Of a stretch of 64,000 bases of DNA, positions 1 to 8,697 are shown piece after piece; positions within the stretch are counted from its first letter, which is position 1, and each line of letters starts with the position of its first letter. The position numbers were made by a program, and so were the translations under genes. This DNA comes from Amycolatopsis sp. CA-126428 (GTDB taxonomy: Bacteria; Actinomycetota; Actinomycetes; Mycobacteriales; Pseudonocardiaceae), in NCBI RefSeq assembly GCF_002904335.1, contig NZ_PPHF01000070.1:91434-155433 (forward strand). Reading direction: 5' to 3'. The notes below the pieces were generated by a model, which did not search any database, was not told the origin of the DNA, and saw only the letters and a list, made by a program, of their open reading frames with translations.

Positions 1-1
1 C

Positions 2-79
2 GCGGCGGCGCTCGAACGCATCTGGGTGCCGACGGTCAGCCCGGTCAGGCCGGCCGCGGTCACCATGCGCGCCGCCTGA
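2..79 (+). CDS. Possible C-terminal end of an unidentified gene (or a shadow of a minus-strand gene)
   Basis: The first 79 bases are open on the plus strand and end in TGA, with 24 of 25 third codon positions G or C. That would be the tail of a gene converging on the OsmC gene. The minus strand is equally open from an ATG at 64-66 leftwards (MVTAAGLTGLTVG...), which would make it a gene downstream of OsmC with a weak ribosome binding site. Too little is present to decide or to name a product. Confidence 0.25.
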   Translation, partial: AAALERIWVPTVSPVRPAAVTMRAA

Positions 80-121
80 GCTGTGCCACCCGAGGCTTCG
101 CCCGGGACGCTTAAGCGGTAG

Positions 122-568
122 TCAGCGGCCGGTTTCCCGCGTCTCGATCGCGATCTCCGACGAGAGCGTCCGGTGCACCGGGCACTTGTCGGCGATCAGC
201 ATGAGCTTGGCGCGCTGATCGTCGTCGAGGTCGCCTTCTAGCTCGATCTCGCGGGTGATCCGGCTGAGCAGGCCGCGCTCGGTTTCGCACCGCGCGCAGT
301 CTTCGGCGTGGATGCGGTCGTGCCGCAGCCGGACGGTCGCCCGGGTCAGCGGGATGCCCTTGCGGTCGGCGTACATCCGCAGCGTGATCGCCGTGCACGA
401 ACCCAGCGACGCGAGCAGCAGCTCGTACGGGTTCGGGCCCGCGTCGGCGCCGCCGACGGCGATCGGTTCGTCGACGAGCAGCGTGTGGGTCGCCGTGACG
501 ACTTGCTGCGTGTAGGTGCCGTCACCACTCGCGGTGACGACGACGGTGCCGGGCTCGGGGTGATCCAT
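122..568 (-). CDS. OsmC family peroxide-resistance-type protein
   Basis: A 148-residue protein of the OsmC/Ohr/YhfA fold. Family members are thiol-dependent hydroperoxide reductases or close relatives. The two family cysteines are visible in LASLGSCTAI and ADKCPVHRT. The second motif followed by P-V-H-R is typical of the YhfA-like OsmC branch rather than Ohr. The start at 568 (MDHPEPG) was chosen over an upstream ATG because GAGAGGAC lies about 10 bases before it. It is transcribed divergently from the TetR gene at 723, so that regulator may control it (inference). Substrate not determinable from sequence. Confidence 0.85.
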   Translation of the reverse strand: MDHPEPGTVVVTASGDGTYTQQVVTATHTLLVDEPIAVGGADAGPNPYELLLASLGSCTAITLRMYADRKGIPLTRATVRLRHDRIHAEDCARCETERGLLSRITREIELEGDLDDDQRAKLMLIADKCPVHRTLSSEIAIETRETGR

Positions 569-722
569 CCGCCTCAAGTCCTCTCGGGTGGCGCCCACGG
601 GGCGGGACACCGCCGATCCGGACATCCGGCGCATTCCCAAGACGCGGCGGATATCGTATCTTCTGCTGCGAACGGGTCACCCGGACGCCGCCCGCGCCCG
701 GCTGCCGCGAAGGGGGTGCGCC

Positions 723-1358
723 GTGGCCACCAGGCACTTGCCGATGCGTCCGGCCGACCAGGGCGGCCGCGAGCGCTACCTCGATGCGGCGTTGTCGGTG
801 CTCGTGAACCGCGGGGTCCCCGGCCTGACCGTCCGCGGCGTGGCCGAGGCGGCCGGTGCGTCGACGCTCTCGGTCTACGCCCGCTTCGGCGGCCGTGCCG
901 GCCTGCTCGACGCCCTGTACGAGCGCACGTTCGACTCGCTGCGGGAGTTGCTGGAAGGGCTGCCGCCGTCGAGCCACGACGGCGTCGCGGACCTGCTGCA
1001 CCTGGCGCTGGAGTACCGGAACTTCGCCCGCGAGAGCCCGACCCGCTACGCGCTGATGTTCGAGCGCCCGGTGCCGGGGTTCGACCCGGATCCGGCGCTG
1101 CGGTCGGCGGTGCTGCGGACGACGTTCAGCCTGTTCATCGCCCGGGTCCAGCGGGTCTGCCCGCCGGGAGCGGACGCCCGCTCGCTGGCCTACCTGCTGT
1201 GGACGGCCATCCACGGCCTGGTCGGCGCGGAACTGCTGATGGCTTCGCGGCGGCCGCTGCCGGACTGGTTCATCCCGCCGACCGAAGAAGCCCACGAACA
1301 GATGTACCGCGACGGCGTCACGGCCATGATCGCCGGCCTCGGCCTGCGCAACCGCTGA
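723..1358 (+). CDS. TetR/AcrR family transcriptional regulator
   Basis: A 211-residue one-component repressor. The N-terminal helix-turn-helix is clear (LTVRGVAEAAGASTLSVYARF), followed by an all-helical ligand domain with a WHG-type C-terminal segment (LLWTAIHGLVGAELL), as in TetR_C_33-like proteins. The GTG start at 723 is preceded by GAAGGGGG at good spacing; an upstream in-frame ATG at 588 would run into the divergent OsmC gene. The shared 569-722 gap contains GATATC/TATC-type dyads that could be its operator, but I see no perfect palindrome. Confidence 0.85.
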   Translation: MATRHLPMRPADQGGRERYLDAALSVLVNRGVPGLTVRGVAEAAGASTLSVYARFGGRAGLLDALYERTFDSLRELLEGLPPSSHDGVADLLHLALEYRNFARESPTRYALMFERPVPGFDPDPALRSAVLRTTFSLFIARVQRVCPPGADARSLAYLLWTAIHGLVGAELLMASRRPLPDWFIPPTEEAHEQMYRDGVTAMIAGLGLRNR

Positions 1359-1371
1359 CCCGGAACACGAA

Positions 1372-1402
1372 GAACCCCCGGTCCGCTGGGGACCGGGGGT
1401 TC
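1372..1402. terminator. Bidirectional terminator between the TetR gene and rpsA
   Basis: A 13-bp perfect stem (GAACCCCCGGTCC paired with GGACCGGGGGTTC) with a 5-base loop lies between two convergent genes. It can serve both strands. Confidence 0.8.
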
Positions 1403-1426
1403 TCGTTCAGCTCAGCGAGCTAGTGC

Positions 1427-2926
1427 TCACGCACCGCCGGAAAGCTTCTCGCGGAGCGCCGCGAGCTGCTCGTCGGAGGCGAGGGTGCCGCCGCTGCTCT
1501 TCGTGTCGGTCGCGGTCGAGCCCGAGGTGTAGCTTTCCGCGCCACCTTCGATGCCCGTCGCCGCGTCCGCCGCCGCTTCCGCGTCGGCCTCGACGGCCTT
1601 CTGGACCTGCTTCATGTGGGCCTCGTAACGAGTGTGCGCCTCGGCGTACTGGCGCTCCCACTCCTCACGCTGCTTGTCGAAGCCTTCCTGCCACTCCTGG
1701 GTGTCCGGGTCGAAGCCTTCGGGGTAGATGTAGTTGCCCTCGGCGTCGTACTCGGCGGCCATGCCGTACTGGGTCGGGTCGAACTCGGTGTCCGGCGTGA
1801 CACCCTCGTTCGCCTGCTTCAGCGACAGCGAGATGCGACGGCGCTCGAGGTCGATGTCGATGACCTTGACCATGACGTCGCCGTTGACCTGGACGACCTG
1901 CTCCGGGATCTCGACGTGGCGCTCGGCCAGCTCCGAGATGTGGACCAGGCCCTCGATGCCCTCTTCGACGCGCACGAACGCACCGAACGGAACCAGCTTG
2001 GTGACCTTGCCCGGCACGATCTGGCCGATCGCGTGGGTGCGGGCGAACTGGCGCCACGGGTCTTCCTGGGTCGCCTTCAGCGACAGCGAGACGCGCTCGC
2101 GGTCCATGTCGACGTCCAGGACCTCGACCGTGACCTCCTGGCCGACCTCGACGACCTCGGACGGGTGGTCGATGTGCTTCCAGGACAGCTCGGAGACGTG
2201 CACCAGGCCGTCGACGCCACCCAGGTCCACGAAGGCACCGAAGTTGACGATGGACGACACGACGCCCTTGCGGACCTGGCCCTTGGCGAGCGCGTTGAGG
2301 AACTCGCTGCGCACCTCGGACTGGGTCTGCTCGAGGTAGGCGCGGCGGGACAGGACCACGTTGTTGCGGTTCTTGTCCAGCTCGATGATCTTCGCCTCGA
2401 GCTCGCGGCCGACGTACGGCTGCAGGTCGCGCACGCGGCGCATCTCGACCAGGGACGCGGGGAGGAAGCCGCGCAGGCCGATGTCCAGGATGAGGCCGCC
2501 CTTGACGACCTCGATGACGGTGCCCTTGACGGGCTCGTCCTTCTCCTTGAGCTCCTCGATCGTGCCCCAGGCGCGCTCGTACTGCGCGCGCTTCTTGGAC
2601 AGGATCAGACGGCCTTCCTTGTCCTCCTTCTGGAGAACCAGGGCTTCGACCTCATCGCCGACGGTGACAACCTCAGCCGGGTCGACATCGTGCTTGATGG
2701 AGAGCTCACGCGAGGGGATGACACCCTCGGTCTTGTAGCCGATGTCGAGCAGGACCTCGTCGCGGTCGACCTTGACGATCGTGCCTTCGACGATGTCACC
2801 ATCGTTGAAGTATTTGATCGTCTTGTCGATAGCCGCGAGGAAGTCTTCCTCCGACCCGATGTCGTTGATGGCGACCTGCGGGGCCCCGGTGGGGGCGGTC
2901 GGGGCGGTGGCGGTGTCGGTGGTCAT
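1427..2926 (-). CDS. rpsA: 30S ribosomal protein S1
   Basis: A 499-residue S1 protein that helps the 30S subunit bind mRNA. Four S1 (OB-fold) repeats are visible: around residues 35-110, 120-190, 205-280 and 290-365. The third and fourth carry the classic phrases VNFGAFVDLGG-DGLVHVSELSW and VPFGAFVRVEEGIEGLVHISELA. An acidic, Ala/Glu-rich tail ends in LREKLSGGA, as in other actinobacterial S1 proteins, which have four repeats rather than the six of E. coli. The start at 2926 (MTTDTATAP) has GGAG about 10 bases upstream; an in-frame extension to 3043 is very probably untranslated leader. Confidence 0.97.
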   Translation of the reverse strand: MTTDTATAPTAPTGAPQVAINDIGSEEDFLAAIDKTIKYFNDGDIVEGTIVKVDRDEVLLDIGYKTEGVIPSRELSIKHDVDPAEVVTVGDEVEALVLQKEDKEGRLILSKKRAQYERAWGTIEELKEKDEPVKGTVIEVVKGGLILDIGLRGFLPASLVEMRRVRDLQPYVGRELEAKIIELDKNRNNVVLSRRAYLEQTQSEVRSEFLNALAKGQVRKGVVSSIVNFGAFVDLGGVDGLVHVSELSWKHIDHPSEVVEVGQEVTVEVLDVDMDRERVSLSLKATQEDPWRQFARTHAIGQIVPGKVTKLVPFGAFVRVEEGIEGLVHISELAERHVEIPEQVVQVNGDVMVKVIDIDLERRRISLSLKQANEGVTPDTEFDPTQYGMAAEYDAEGNYIYPEGFDPDTQEWQEGFDKQREEWERQYAEAHTRYEAHMKQVQKAVEADAEAAADAATGIEGGAESYTSGSTATDTKSSGGTLASDEQLAALREKLSGGA

Positions 2927-3241
2927 TAGGCGGGTTGCTCCGGTGGATGGAATCGAGGGTTGGCAGTTGTCGGCGCGAATGGGTGCATGCGACGACCCTG
3001 CAAGCAAACGTCCACCAGTGAACGACCGCGGCATGACCCGCATACGGTGCGCGACCCGAGTCCCAACCAGAAGCTGAGCGGAAGGCAGCGCGAACCCACT
3101 GCGCTAACACTTATCCTACGCGGCAGCCGCTAGGCGGCACAATCAGGGTCCCCCTGGCTCGCTAAGGTCCTCGCGGAAGCAAACCGCACGCACGAGGACG
3201 CAGGTGGCGCGAGCAGGCCACCGGGGACCGGAGACACCATC
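2927..3241. other. rpsA leader and divergent intergenic region
   Basis: This 315-base stretch between rpsA (minus) and the methyltransferase (plus) holds no convincing gene. It carries the likely rpsA promoter near 3113-3142, which implies a 5' leader of roughly 180 bases, and the plus-strand ribosome binding site (CCGGAGA) ahead of 3242. Confidence 0.5.
3113..3142 (-). promoter_or_regulatory. Putative rpsA promoter
   Basis: Read on the minus strand, TTGTGC (3137-3142) and TAGGAT (3113-3118) are separated by 18 bases, matching a housekeeping sigma -35/-10 pair. Transcription would start near 3106. The -35 matches the consensus at only three of six positions. Confidence 0.4.
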
Positions 3242-4093
3242 ATGCCACCGGAGCAGGCGCCCGCGCCGGGGCGCCACGACGCCGCCGAGCACCGGCTGGG
3301 CACCACGGAGGTCGGCTACCGCGAGGTCGGCGGGGCCGAGGCCGCCGCCGCGAACCTCGCCTGGTGGGACGCCGACGCCGACGACTACCAGGCCGAGCAC
3401 GGCTCGTTCCTCGGCGACGCCGACTTCGTCTGGTGCCCGGAGGGCGTCCGGGAAGCCGAGGCGCGGCTGCTCGGCGACGTCCGGGGCAAGCGCGTGCTGG
3501 AAGTCGGCTGCGGGCAGGCCGCCTGCGCGCGCTGGCTGGCCGCGGAGGGCGCGGACGCCGTGGCGACCGACCTGTCGGCCGGCATGCTCCGCCACGCCCG
3601 CGACGGCAACGCGCGCACCGGCCTGGCCGTCCCGCTGGTGCAGGCCAACGCCGAGCACCTGCCGCTCGCGTCCGGCAGCTTCGACGCGGCCTGCTCGGCC
3701 TTCGGCGCGGTCCCGTTCGTGGCGTCGGTGGACGCGGTCTTCGCCGAGGTGCACCGGGTGCTGCGGCCGGGTGCCCCGTGGGTGTTCTCGGTGACGCACC
3801 CGATGCGGTGGATCTTCCCCGACGACCCCGGCCCGCAGGGGCTCACCGTCACCCAGCCGTACTTCGACCGCACGCCCTACGTCGAGGTCGACGACGAGGG
3901 CACCGCCACCTACGTCGAGTACCACCGCACCCTCGGCGACTACGTGCGCGCGCTGGCCGGGGCCGGGTTCACCCTCACCGACCTGGTCGAGCCCGAGTGG
4001 CCGGCCGGGCACACGCGGGTGTGGGGCCAGTGGAGCCCGCTGCGCGGCAAGCTCTTCCCGGGGACCGCGATCTTCCGCACGCACCGCTCGTGA
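3242..4093 (+). CDS. Class I SAM-dependent methyltransferase
   Basis: A 283-residue methyltransferase of the Methyltransf_11/25 type. Motif I is VLEVGCGQAACARWLA at about residues 81-96. The acidic end of strand beta-2 is in AVATDLSAGML, and a post-I segment follows (VQANAEHLPLASGSFDAACSAFG). The tail VTHPMRWIFPDDP is common in small-molecule methyltransferases of actinomycetes. The ATG has CCGGAGA upstream. Its stop overlaps the GTG of the following GNAT gene by four bases, so the two are probably co-translated. Substrate unknown. Confidence 0.88.
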   Translation: MPPEQAPAPGRHDAAEHRLGTTEVGYREVGGAEAAAANLAWWDADADDYQAEHGSFLGDADFVWCPEGVREAEARLLGDVRGKRVLEVGCGQAACARWLAAEGADAVATDLSAGMLRHARDGNARTGLAVPLVQANAEHLPLASGSFDAACSAFGAVPFVASVDAVFAEVHRVLRPGAPWVFSVTHPMRWIFPDDPGPQGLTVTQPYFDRTPYVEVDDEGTATYVEYHRTLGDYVRALAGAGFTLTDLVEPEWPAGHTRVWGQWSPLRGKLFPGTAIFRTHRS

Positions 4094-5007
4094 CCACCCT
4101 CGAAGCCCAGCAGAACGCGCGGTTCGCCGCGCTCGACCCGCTGCTCCCGCCGATCGCGGCCCCGCCGTCGCCGTCGAGCGAGCCGCTGATGGTGACCGTG
4201 GGCGGTCGCAAGGCCGGCGGCCTGCTGACGAACGTCGTGCACGCGCCGGGGTCCTGGCCCGCGCTCTGGGGGCCGTCGGACATCCGGGACCTGACCGCGG
4301 TGCCGGGCGACAGCGGCGCCGCGGGCCTCGCCGCGCTGCTCGGCGCGTGGCGCGACCGGCTGCGCGGGACGCCGGCCGGCCCGGACTCGGCCTGCACGCT
4401 GACCTGGCCCAGCCGCGACGCCGAGGCGTCCGCGGTGCTCCTGGCGCACGGGTTCGCGCCGATGACGTGCCTGGCCGTGCGGCCCCTGGCCGCGCCCGCC
4501 GATCCCGGGACGGCGCCGGTGACCGTCCGCCGGGCCGGCGAGGGCGACCTCGACGCGCTGACCGAGCTGCGGCTGGCCGAGTGGCGCTACACCTCGCTGG
4601 TCGGCACCGCGGTGCCGCGGCCGGGCGCACCGGAGCTGCTGCGCGCGGAAGTCGTCCGCGCCCTGCGCTTCAGCGGGCTGGTCTGGCTCGCGGAGGAGGA
4701 CGGCGGCGTGCCGGCCGGAATGGCCTCCTGCGCGCTGGCCTGGGCCACCCCGGGCAATTCCGTCCACGGCCGGCTGCTCCCGGGCCGCTGGGGGTACGTC
4801 GACACGCTGTCGATCGCCCCCGCGGCCCGCGGCGGCGGGGTGGGCCGGGCGCTGATGGCGGTGGCGCACCGGGAACTGCTGACGCACGACGTGCGCGGGA
4901 CGTTCCTCTTCTACCACCCGCCGAACCCGCTTTCGCCGGTGTTCTGGCACCGGCAGGGCTATCGTCCACTGTGGACCATGTGGCTCCGCCGCCCGGCCTG
5001 GTCCTGA
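4090..5007 (+). CDS. GNAT family N-acetyltransferase (first of a tandem pair)
   Basis: A 305-residue protein. Residues about 1-140 form a poorly conserved N-terminal half, and the C-terminal half is a GNAT domain with the acetyl-CoA loop ARGGGVGRALM (a Q/RxxGxG/A motif) after a strand GRWGYVDTLSI. The GTG start at 4090 overlaps the methyltransferase stop (GTGA). The next gene is a full-length paralogue with the same architecture; both end in SPVFWHRQGYRPLWT-like segments that are nearly identical at DNA level. Acceptor unknown. Confidence 0.8.
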   Translation: MTTLEAQQNARFAALDPLLPPIAAPPSPSSEPLMVTVGGRKAGGLLTNVVHAPGSWPALWGPSDIRDLTAVPGDSGAAGLAALLGAWRDRLRGTPAGPDSACTLTWPSRDAEASAVLLAHGFAPMTCLAVRPLAAPADPGTAPVTVRRAGEGDLDALTELRLAEWRYTSLVGTAVPRPGAPELLRAEVVRALRFSGLVWLAEEDGGVPAGMASCALAWATPGNSVHGRLLPGRWGYVDTLSIAPAARGGGVGRALMAVAHRELLTHDVRGTFLFYHPPNPLSPVFWHRQGYRPLWTMWLRRPAWS

Positions 5008-5028
5008 CCGCACGACCCGAGGGGAACC

Positions 5029-5949
5029 ATGGACATCGCCGAGCCGCTGCTCGCGGCGCACCGGGCGCGCTTCGCCGCCGTCGACGCGCTGCTGCCGCCG
5101 GCCGCGCCACCGGCCGGCGGTGAGCGCCTGGACGCGGCGACGGCGGACGGCACGCAGGTCACCGGGGTGCTGCAGCGCCACCGGTTCACCCGCGCCGACG
5201 TCCCGATGCTGTGGTCGGCCGCCGACACCTGGCAGCTCTTCCCCTACTTCGGCGACACCGGCACCGAAGGCGCGGACCTCCTGCTGCGCGCGCTGAAGGG
5301 CCGGCTCGAGGCGGAAGACACCGGCGGCGACTCGGCGTGCGTGGTCGTCTGGCCCAGCCGGGACGCCGAGGCGATCCGCGCCTTCCTCGACCACGGTCTC
5401 GTGCCGCTCTCGGCGGTCGGCGTGCGCACCGCTCCCCCGCCGGCGGCCTCGCCGGGGGTTTCGGTCCGGCGCGCCGGACCCGGCGACTTCGACGCGGCAC
5501 TCGAGCTGGCGGCGGCGACGTTCGACTACACCGGGCTCGTCGCCGCGCCGCGCCGGGACAACACGGCCGAGCTGCTGGCGCCGTCCTTGCGGGACGCCCT
5601 GGCCGCGGACGAGCCGGCCGTCTGGCTGGCCGAGGCGGACGGTTCGGTGTGCGCGTTCGCGCACTGCGCGTGGCTCGACGCGGTCCCGGGCACCGAAGCG
5701 GGCGAGCTCCTCCCGCCGGGGCGCTGGGGGTACGTGAACAACGTCGTGACCGCCCCCGGCGAGCGCGGCGGCGGGTTCGGCCGGGCGCTGATGGCCCACG
5801 TGCACCGGGAGCTGCACCGCGGTGGCGCGACCCGTACGTACCTGTACTACAACCCGACCAACCCGCTGTCCTCGGTGTTCTGGCACCGGCAGGGCTATCG
5901 TCCACTGTGGACGACGTGGGAGGTACGCCCCGCGGCGGCGCTCCGGTGA
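5029..5949 (+). CDS. GNAT family N-acetyltransferase (second of a tandem pair)
   Basis: A 306-residue paralogue of the preceding gene, sharing the N-terminal half (both contain a SAC-(L/V)-(T/V)WPSRDAEA phrase) and the GNAT half (ERGGGFGRALMAHVHREL). It begins 21 bases after the previous stop, behind GAGGGGAACC. A stretch of about 38 bases near its 3' end (about 5875-5912) matches the first copy (about 4938-4975) almost perfectly, which suggests recent duplication or gene conversion. Substrate unknown. Confidence 0.8.
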   Translation: MDIAEPLLAAHRARFAAVDALLPPAAPPAGGERLDAATADGTQVTGVLQRHRFTRADVPMLWSAADTWQLFPYFGDTGTEGADLLLRALKGRLEAEDTGGDSACVVVWPSRDAEAIRAFLDHGLVPLSAVGVRTAPPPAASPGVSVRRAGPGDFDAALELAAATFDYTGLVAAPRRDNTAELLAPSLRDALAADEPAVWLAEADGSVCAFAHCAWLDAVPGTEAGELLPPGRWGYVNNVVTAPGERGGGFGRALMAHVHRELHRGGATRTYLYYNPTNPLSSVFWHRQGYRPLWTTWEVRPAAALR

Positions 5950-6029
5950 CGCGCGGCCCCGCCAGGTAAGCCACCCACAAGTGTGACGTGCGTCCGGTGA
6001 TCTTGCCGCCGGCTCCCGCCGGGACTAGT

Positions 6030-6055
6030 TTTTGAACTGACCGGTCAGTTCAAAA
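6030..6055. promoter_or_regulatory. Perfect 26-bp palindromic TetR-type operator
   Basis: TTTTGAACTGACC followed directly by its exact reverse complement, 21 bases before the GTG of the ATPase-like gene. TGACCGGTCA cores are typical of TetR-family operators. The only regulator encoded in the downstream operon is the TetR protein at 8694, so autoregulation is likely. Confidence 0.85.
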
Positions 6056-6076
6056 GTTCGCGAAGCGGGAGAAACC

Positions 6077-6802
6077 GTGCAGGTCCGAGCCGATCGGGTG
6101 TCCCTCGAAGGGCACCACGGCACCTTGTTGCCGCCCACCTCCCTGACCTTCGGCGAGGGCGACCTGGCGATCGTGCACGGCGAACCCGGCGTCGGCGTCA
6201 CGGCGTTCGGCCTCGCGCTGGCCGGCCGGCTCAAGCCGACCACCGGCACGGTGCACGCCGAGGGCGTCGACGCCCCGCTGACCGAGCTCGTCGCCGTCGT
6301 CGACGCCCCGGGCGTCAGCGAACCCGACGACGCGCTGCCCCTGCGCGTGGTCGCCGGCGAGGAACTGGCGCTGGCCCACCGCCCGGCGGGCAAGGAGGAC
6401 GTCGCCCGCTGGCTCGCCGAGCACGACGCCGCGCCGTTCGCCGGCACGCGCTTCGAGAACCTCACCCCGGCGCTGCGCACCCGGCTGCTCACCGAGCTGG
6501 CCGCCGAGCGCCAAGGCGTGCGCGTGCTCGTGCTCGACACCCCCGACCGGCACACCAGCGACGTCGGCGGCTGGGCCGGGCTGGCGCGCGAACAGGCCGG
6601 ACGCGGCCTGGCCGTCGTTGTCCTGACCGCCACCACGCCGCTGTCCGCGCTGCCCTTCACCCCCGCGCTCCTCGGCGCGGCCGAGCAGCCCGCGCCGGAG
6701 CACTGTGCTCCTCCCGAGGGTGCTGTCCCCGAGAGTGCTCCCCCCGCCGTCCCCGAACCCACCGAAGAGCTCACCGAGAGCACTGACGGAGTCCCCGAAT
6801 GA
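6077..6802 (+). CDS. ABC-ATPase-like protein with degenerate nucleotide-binding motifs
   Basis: A 241-residue protein arranged like a short ABC ATPase. The Walker A position reads G-E-P-G-V-G-V-T (residues 35-42), so the catalytic lysine is replaced by valine. The Walker B-like segment is VLVLDTPD, without the usual D-E pair, and no LSGGQ signature is obvious (ENLTPALRTR sits in its place). The tail after residue 200 is Pro/Glu-rich and probably disordered. The GTG start has GGGAGA upstream and the stop overlaps the YhgE gene (ATGA). Likely a partner of that membrane protein; whether it binds ATP is doubtful. Confidence 0.65.
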   Translation: MQVRADRVSLEGHHGTLLPPTSLTFGEGDLAIVHGEPGVGVTAFGLALAGRLKPTTGTVHAEGVDAPLTELVAVVDAPGVSEPDDALPLRVVAGEELALAHRPAGKEDVARWLAEHDAAPFAGTRFENLTPALRTRLLTELAAERQGVRVLVLDTPDRHTSDVGGWAGLAREQAGRGLAVVVLTATTPLSALPFTPALLGAAEQPAPEHCAPPEGAVPESAPPAVPEPTEELTESTDGVPE

Positions 6803-8697
6803 ACGCCTTCCGGATCGCGCGCAACGAGCTGCGCCGCCTCTCCACCGGCACCCTGCCGAAGCTCGCGCTGGTCGCGCTGGTGCTGGTGCCGCTGCTCTAC
6901 GCGTCCTTCTACCTCTACGCGAACTACGACCCGTACGGCCGGCTCGACAAGCTGCCCGCCGCGGTCTTCACCAGCGACACCGGCGCCAAGGACTCCAGCG
7001 GGCACGAACGCAACGTGGGCCGCGAAGTGACCGACGAGCTGGTCAAGTCCGGCACGTTCCAGTGGCACGAGGTGTCCGAGCAGGAGGCCCGCGACGGCGT
7101 CCGCGACGACAAGTACTCGTTCGCCATCGGCATCCCGAGCGGCTTCTCCGCCGCGCTGCTGTCGGTCGGCAACTTCCAGCCGCAGCAGGCGACGATCACG
7201 CTGACCACCAACGACGCCAACAACTACCTGTCCGGCACGATCGCGAAGCAGGTCGCCGAGCAGGTCCGCAAGACGATCGCGGAGAAGGTCGGCAGCGAGG
7301 CCGCGGACCGGTTCCTGGTCGGCTTCTCCACGATCTACGCCAAGACCCAGGAGGCCGCCACCGGCGCCGCGCAGCTCGCCGACGGCGCCACGCAGCTCAA
7401 GACGGGGCAGCAGAAGCTGGCCGACGGCGCGGCGAAGCTCGCGGACGGCTCGTCGACACTGGCGACCGGCCTGGGCACGCTGAAGAGCGCCACCGCGGAC
7501 CTGCCGTCCCAGACGCAGAAGCTGGCCAGCGGCGCTTCGCAGGTGGCCACCGGTGACCAGAAGGTCGCCGACGCGGCTTCGATCGCCGCGACGGCGTCGT
7601 CGGACATCCAGGGCAAGCTCGACTCCTACCGCACCCAGCTGCAGGCGGACCTGCGCGACGCCGGCGTGCCGGACGCCCAGGTGCAGGCCATCCTGGCCAA
7701 GGCCGACCAGCTGCGCTCCCCGGTCGACCAGGCGAACGGCAAGATCCAGCAGGCCAACGGCGACCTCGCGAAGCTGGCCGACGGCGCCCGCCAGGTGTCC
7801 GACGGCGCAGCCAAGCTCGCCGCGGCGTCCCCGCAGCTGGCGAGCGGCATCGCCCAGGCGTCCGACGGCGCGAACCAGCTGCGTGACGGGGCGTCCCAGC
7901 TCAGCGACGGCGAGAAGACCGCCGTGACCGGCACGAACCAGCTCGCCGACGGCGCGGTGAAGCTGCGTGACGGGCTCGCGGCCGGGCTCCAGCAGATCCC
8001 GAACCCGGACGACCCGACCCGCAACGCGACGGCCAACACGATCGCGGACCCGGTGGCGGTCAACGCCAACGGCGAGGCGTCGGCGGGGACCTACGGCGCC
8101 GGCCTCGCGCCGTTCTTCATCTCGCTGGCCACCTGGATCGGCGCGTTCGTGCTGTTCCTGATCCTGCGCCCGCTCTCGACGCGCGCGCTGACCGCGGGCG
8201 CGGCCCCGTTCCGGGTCGCGGTCGGCGGCTGGCTGTCCTCGGCACTGCTGGGCATCGCGCAGGTGGTCGTCCTGTTCGGCGCGGTGACGTGGCTGGTCGG
8301 CATCCACATCGCGCACCCGCTGCCGGCGATCGGGTTCGCCGTGCTGGTGTCGCTGACGTTCACCTCGGTGGTGCACGCGCTCAACGCGTTCTTCGGCGCG
8401 GTCGGCAAGTTCCTCGGCCTGGTACTGCTGGTGCTGCAGCTGGTGAGCGCGGGCGGCACGTTCCCGTGGCAGACGATCCCGGACGCGCTGTACCCGCTGC
8501 ACGTGGTGCTGCCGATGGGGTACGCGATCGACGGCTTCCGCCACCTGTTCTACAGCGGCGCCACGACGACGCAGCTGCTCGGCGACGTCGGCGTGCTGCT
8601 GGCCTACCTGGTGGGCGGGATCCTGGTGTCCACTTTGGCGGCCCGCAAGCGTCGCGTTTGGACGGTGTCCGCGCTCAAGCCCGAGCTGAGCCTGTGA
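6799..8697 (+). CDS. YhgE/Pip domain membrane protein (ABC-2-like permease)
   Basis: A 632-residue YhgE/Pip-type protein. One N-terminal membrane helix (LALVALVLVPLLYASFYLY) is followed by a long extracytoplasmic region with many repeated L-x-D-G-A units (about residues 190-400), and then about five to six C-terminal membrane helices of the ABC-2 type. Family members include phage-infection protein Pip and type VII secretion-associated EsaA, and many are exporter-like. It sits between an ATPase-like gene and a TetR gene, overlapping both by four bases, which suggests a regulated efflux or envelope function. Substrate unknown. Confidence 0.88.
   Translation: MNAFRIARNELRRLSTGTLPKLALVALVLVPLLYASFYLYANYDPYGRLDKLPAAVFTSDTGAKDSSGHERNVGREVTDELVKSGTFQWHEVSEQEARDGVRDDKYSFAIGIPSGFSAALLSVGNFQPQQATITLTTNDANNYLSGTIAKQVAEQVRKTIAEKVGSEAADRFLVGFSTIYAKTQEAATGAAQLADGATQLKTGQQKLADGAAKLADGSSTLATGLGTLKSATADLPSQTQKLASGASQVATGDQKVADAASIAATASSDIQGKLDSYRTQLQADLRDAGVPDAQVQAILAKADQLRSPVDQANGKIQQANGDLAKLADGARQVSDGAAKLAAASPQLASGIAQASDGANQLRDGASQLSDGEKTAVTGTNQLADGAVKLRDGLAAGLQQIPNPDDPTRNATANTIADPVAVNANGEASAGTYGAGLAPFFISLATWIGAFVLFLILRPLSTRALTAGAAPFRVAVGGWLSSALLGIAQVVVLFGAVTWLVGIHIAHPLPAIGFAVLVSLTFTSVVHALNAFFGAVGKFLGLVLLVLQLVSAGGTFPWQTIPDALYPLHVVLPMGYAIDGFRHLFYSGATTTQLLGDVGVLLAYLVGGILVSTLAARKRRVWTVSALKPELSL

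Noticed and set aside
2927..3043. N-terminal extension of ribosomal protein S1
   Set aside because: The in-frame extension has no S1 homology and the internal ATG at 2926 carries the ribosome binding site.
3940..5886. A long minus-strand frame opposite the tandem GNAT genes
   Set aside because: Shadow of duplicated genes; its own apparent internal repeat merely mirrors the GNAT duplication.
6025..8544. An 839-codon minus-strand open frame opposite the YhgE operon
   Set aside because: Shadow of two plus-strand genes; its start would overlap inside the YhgE gene and the peptide is Arg/Gln-rich.
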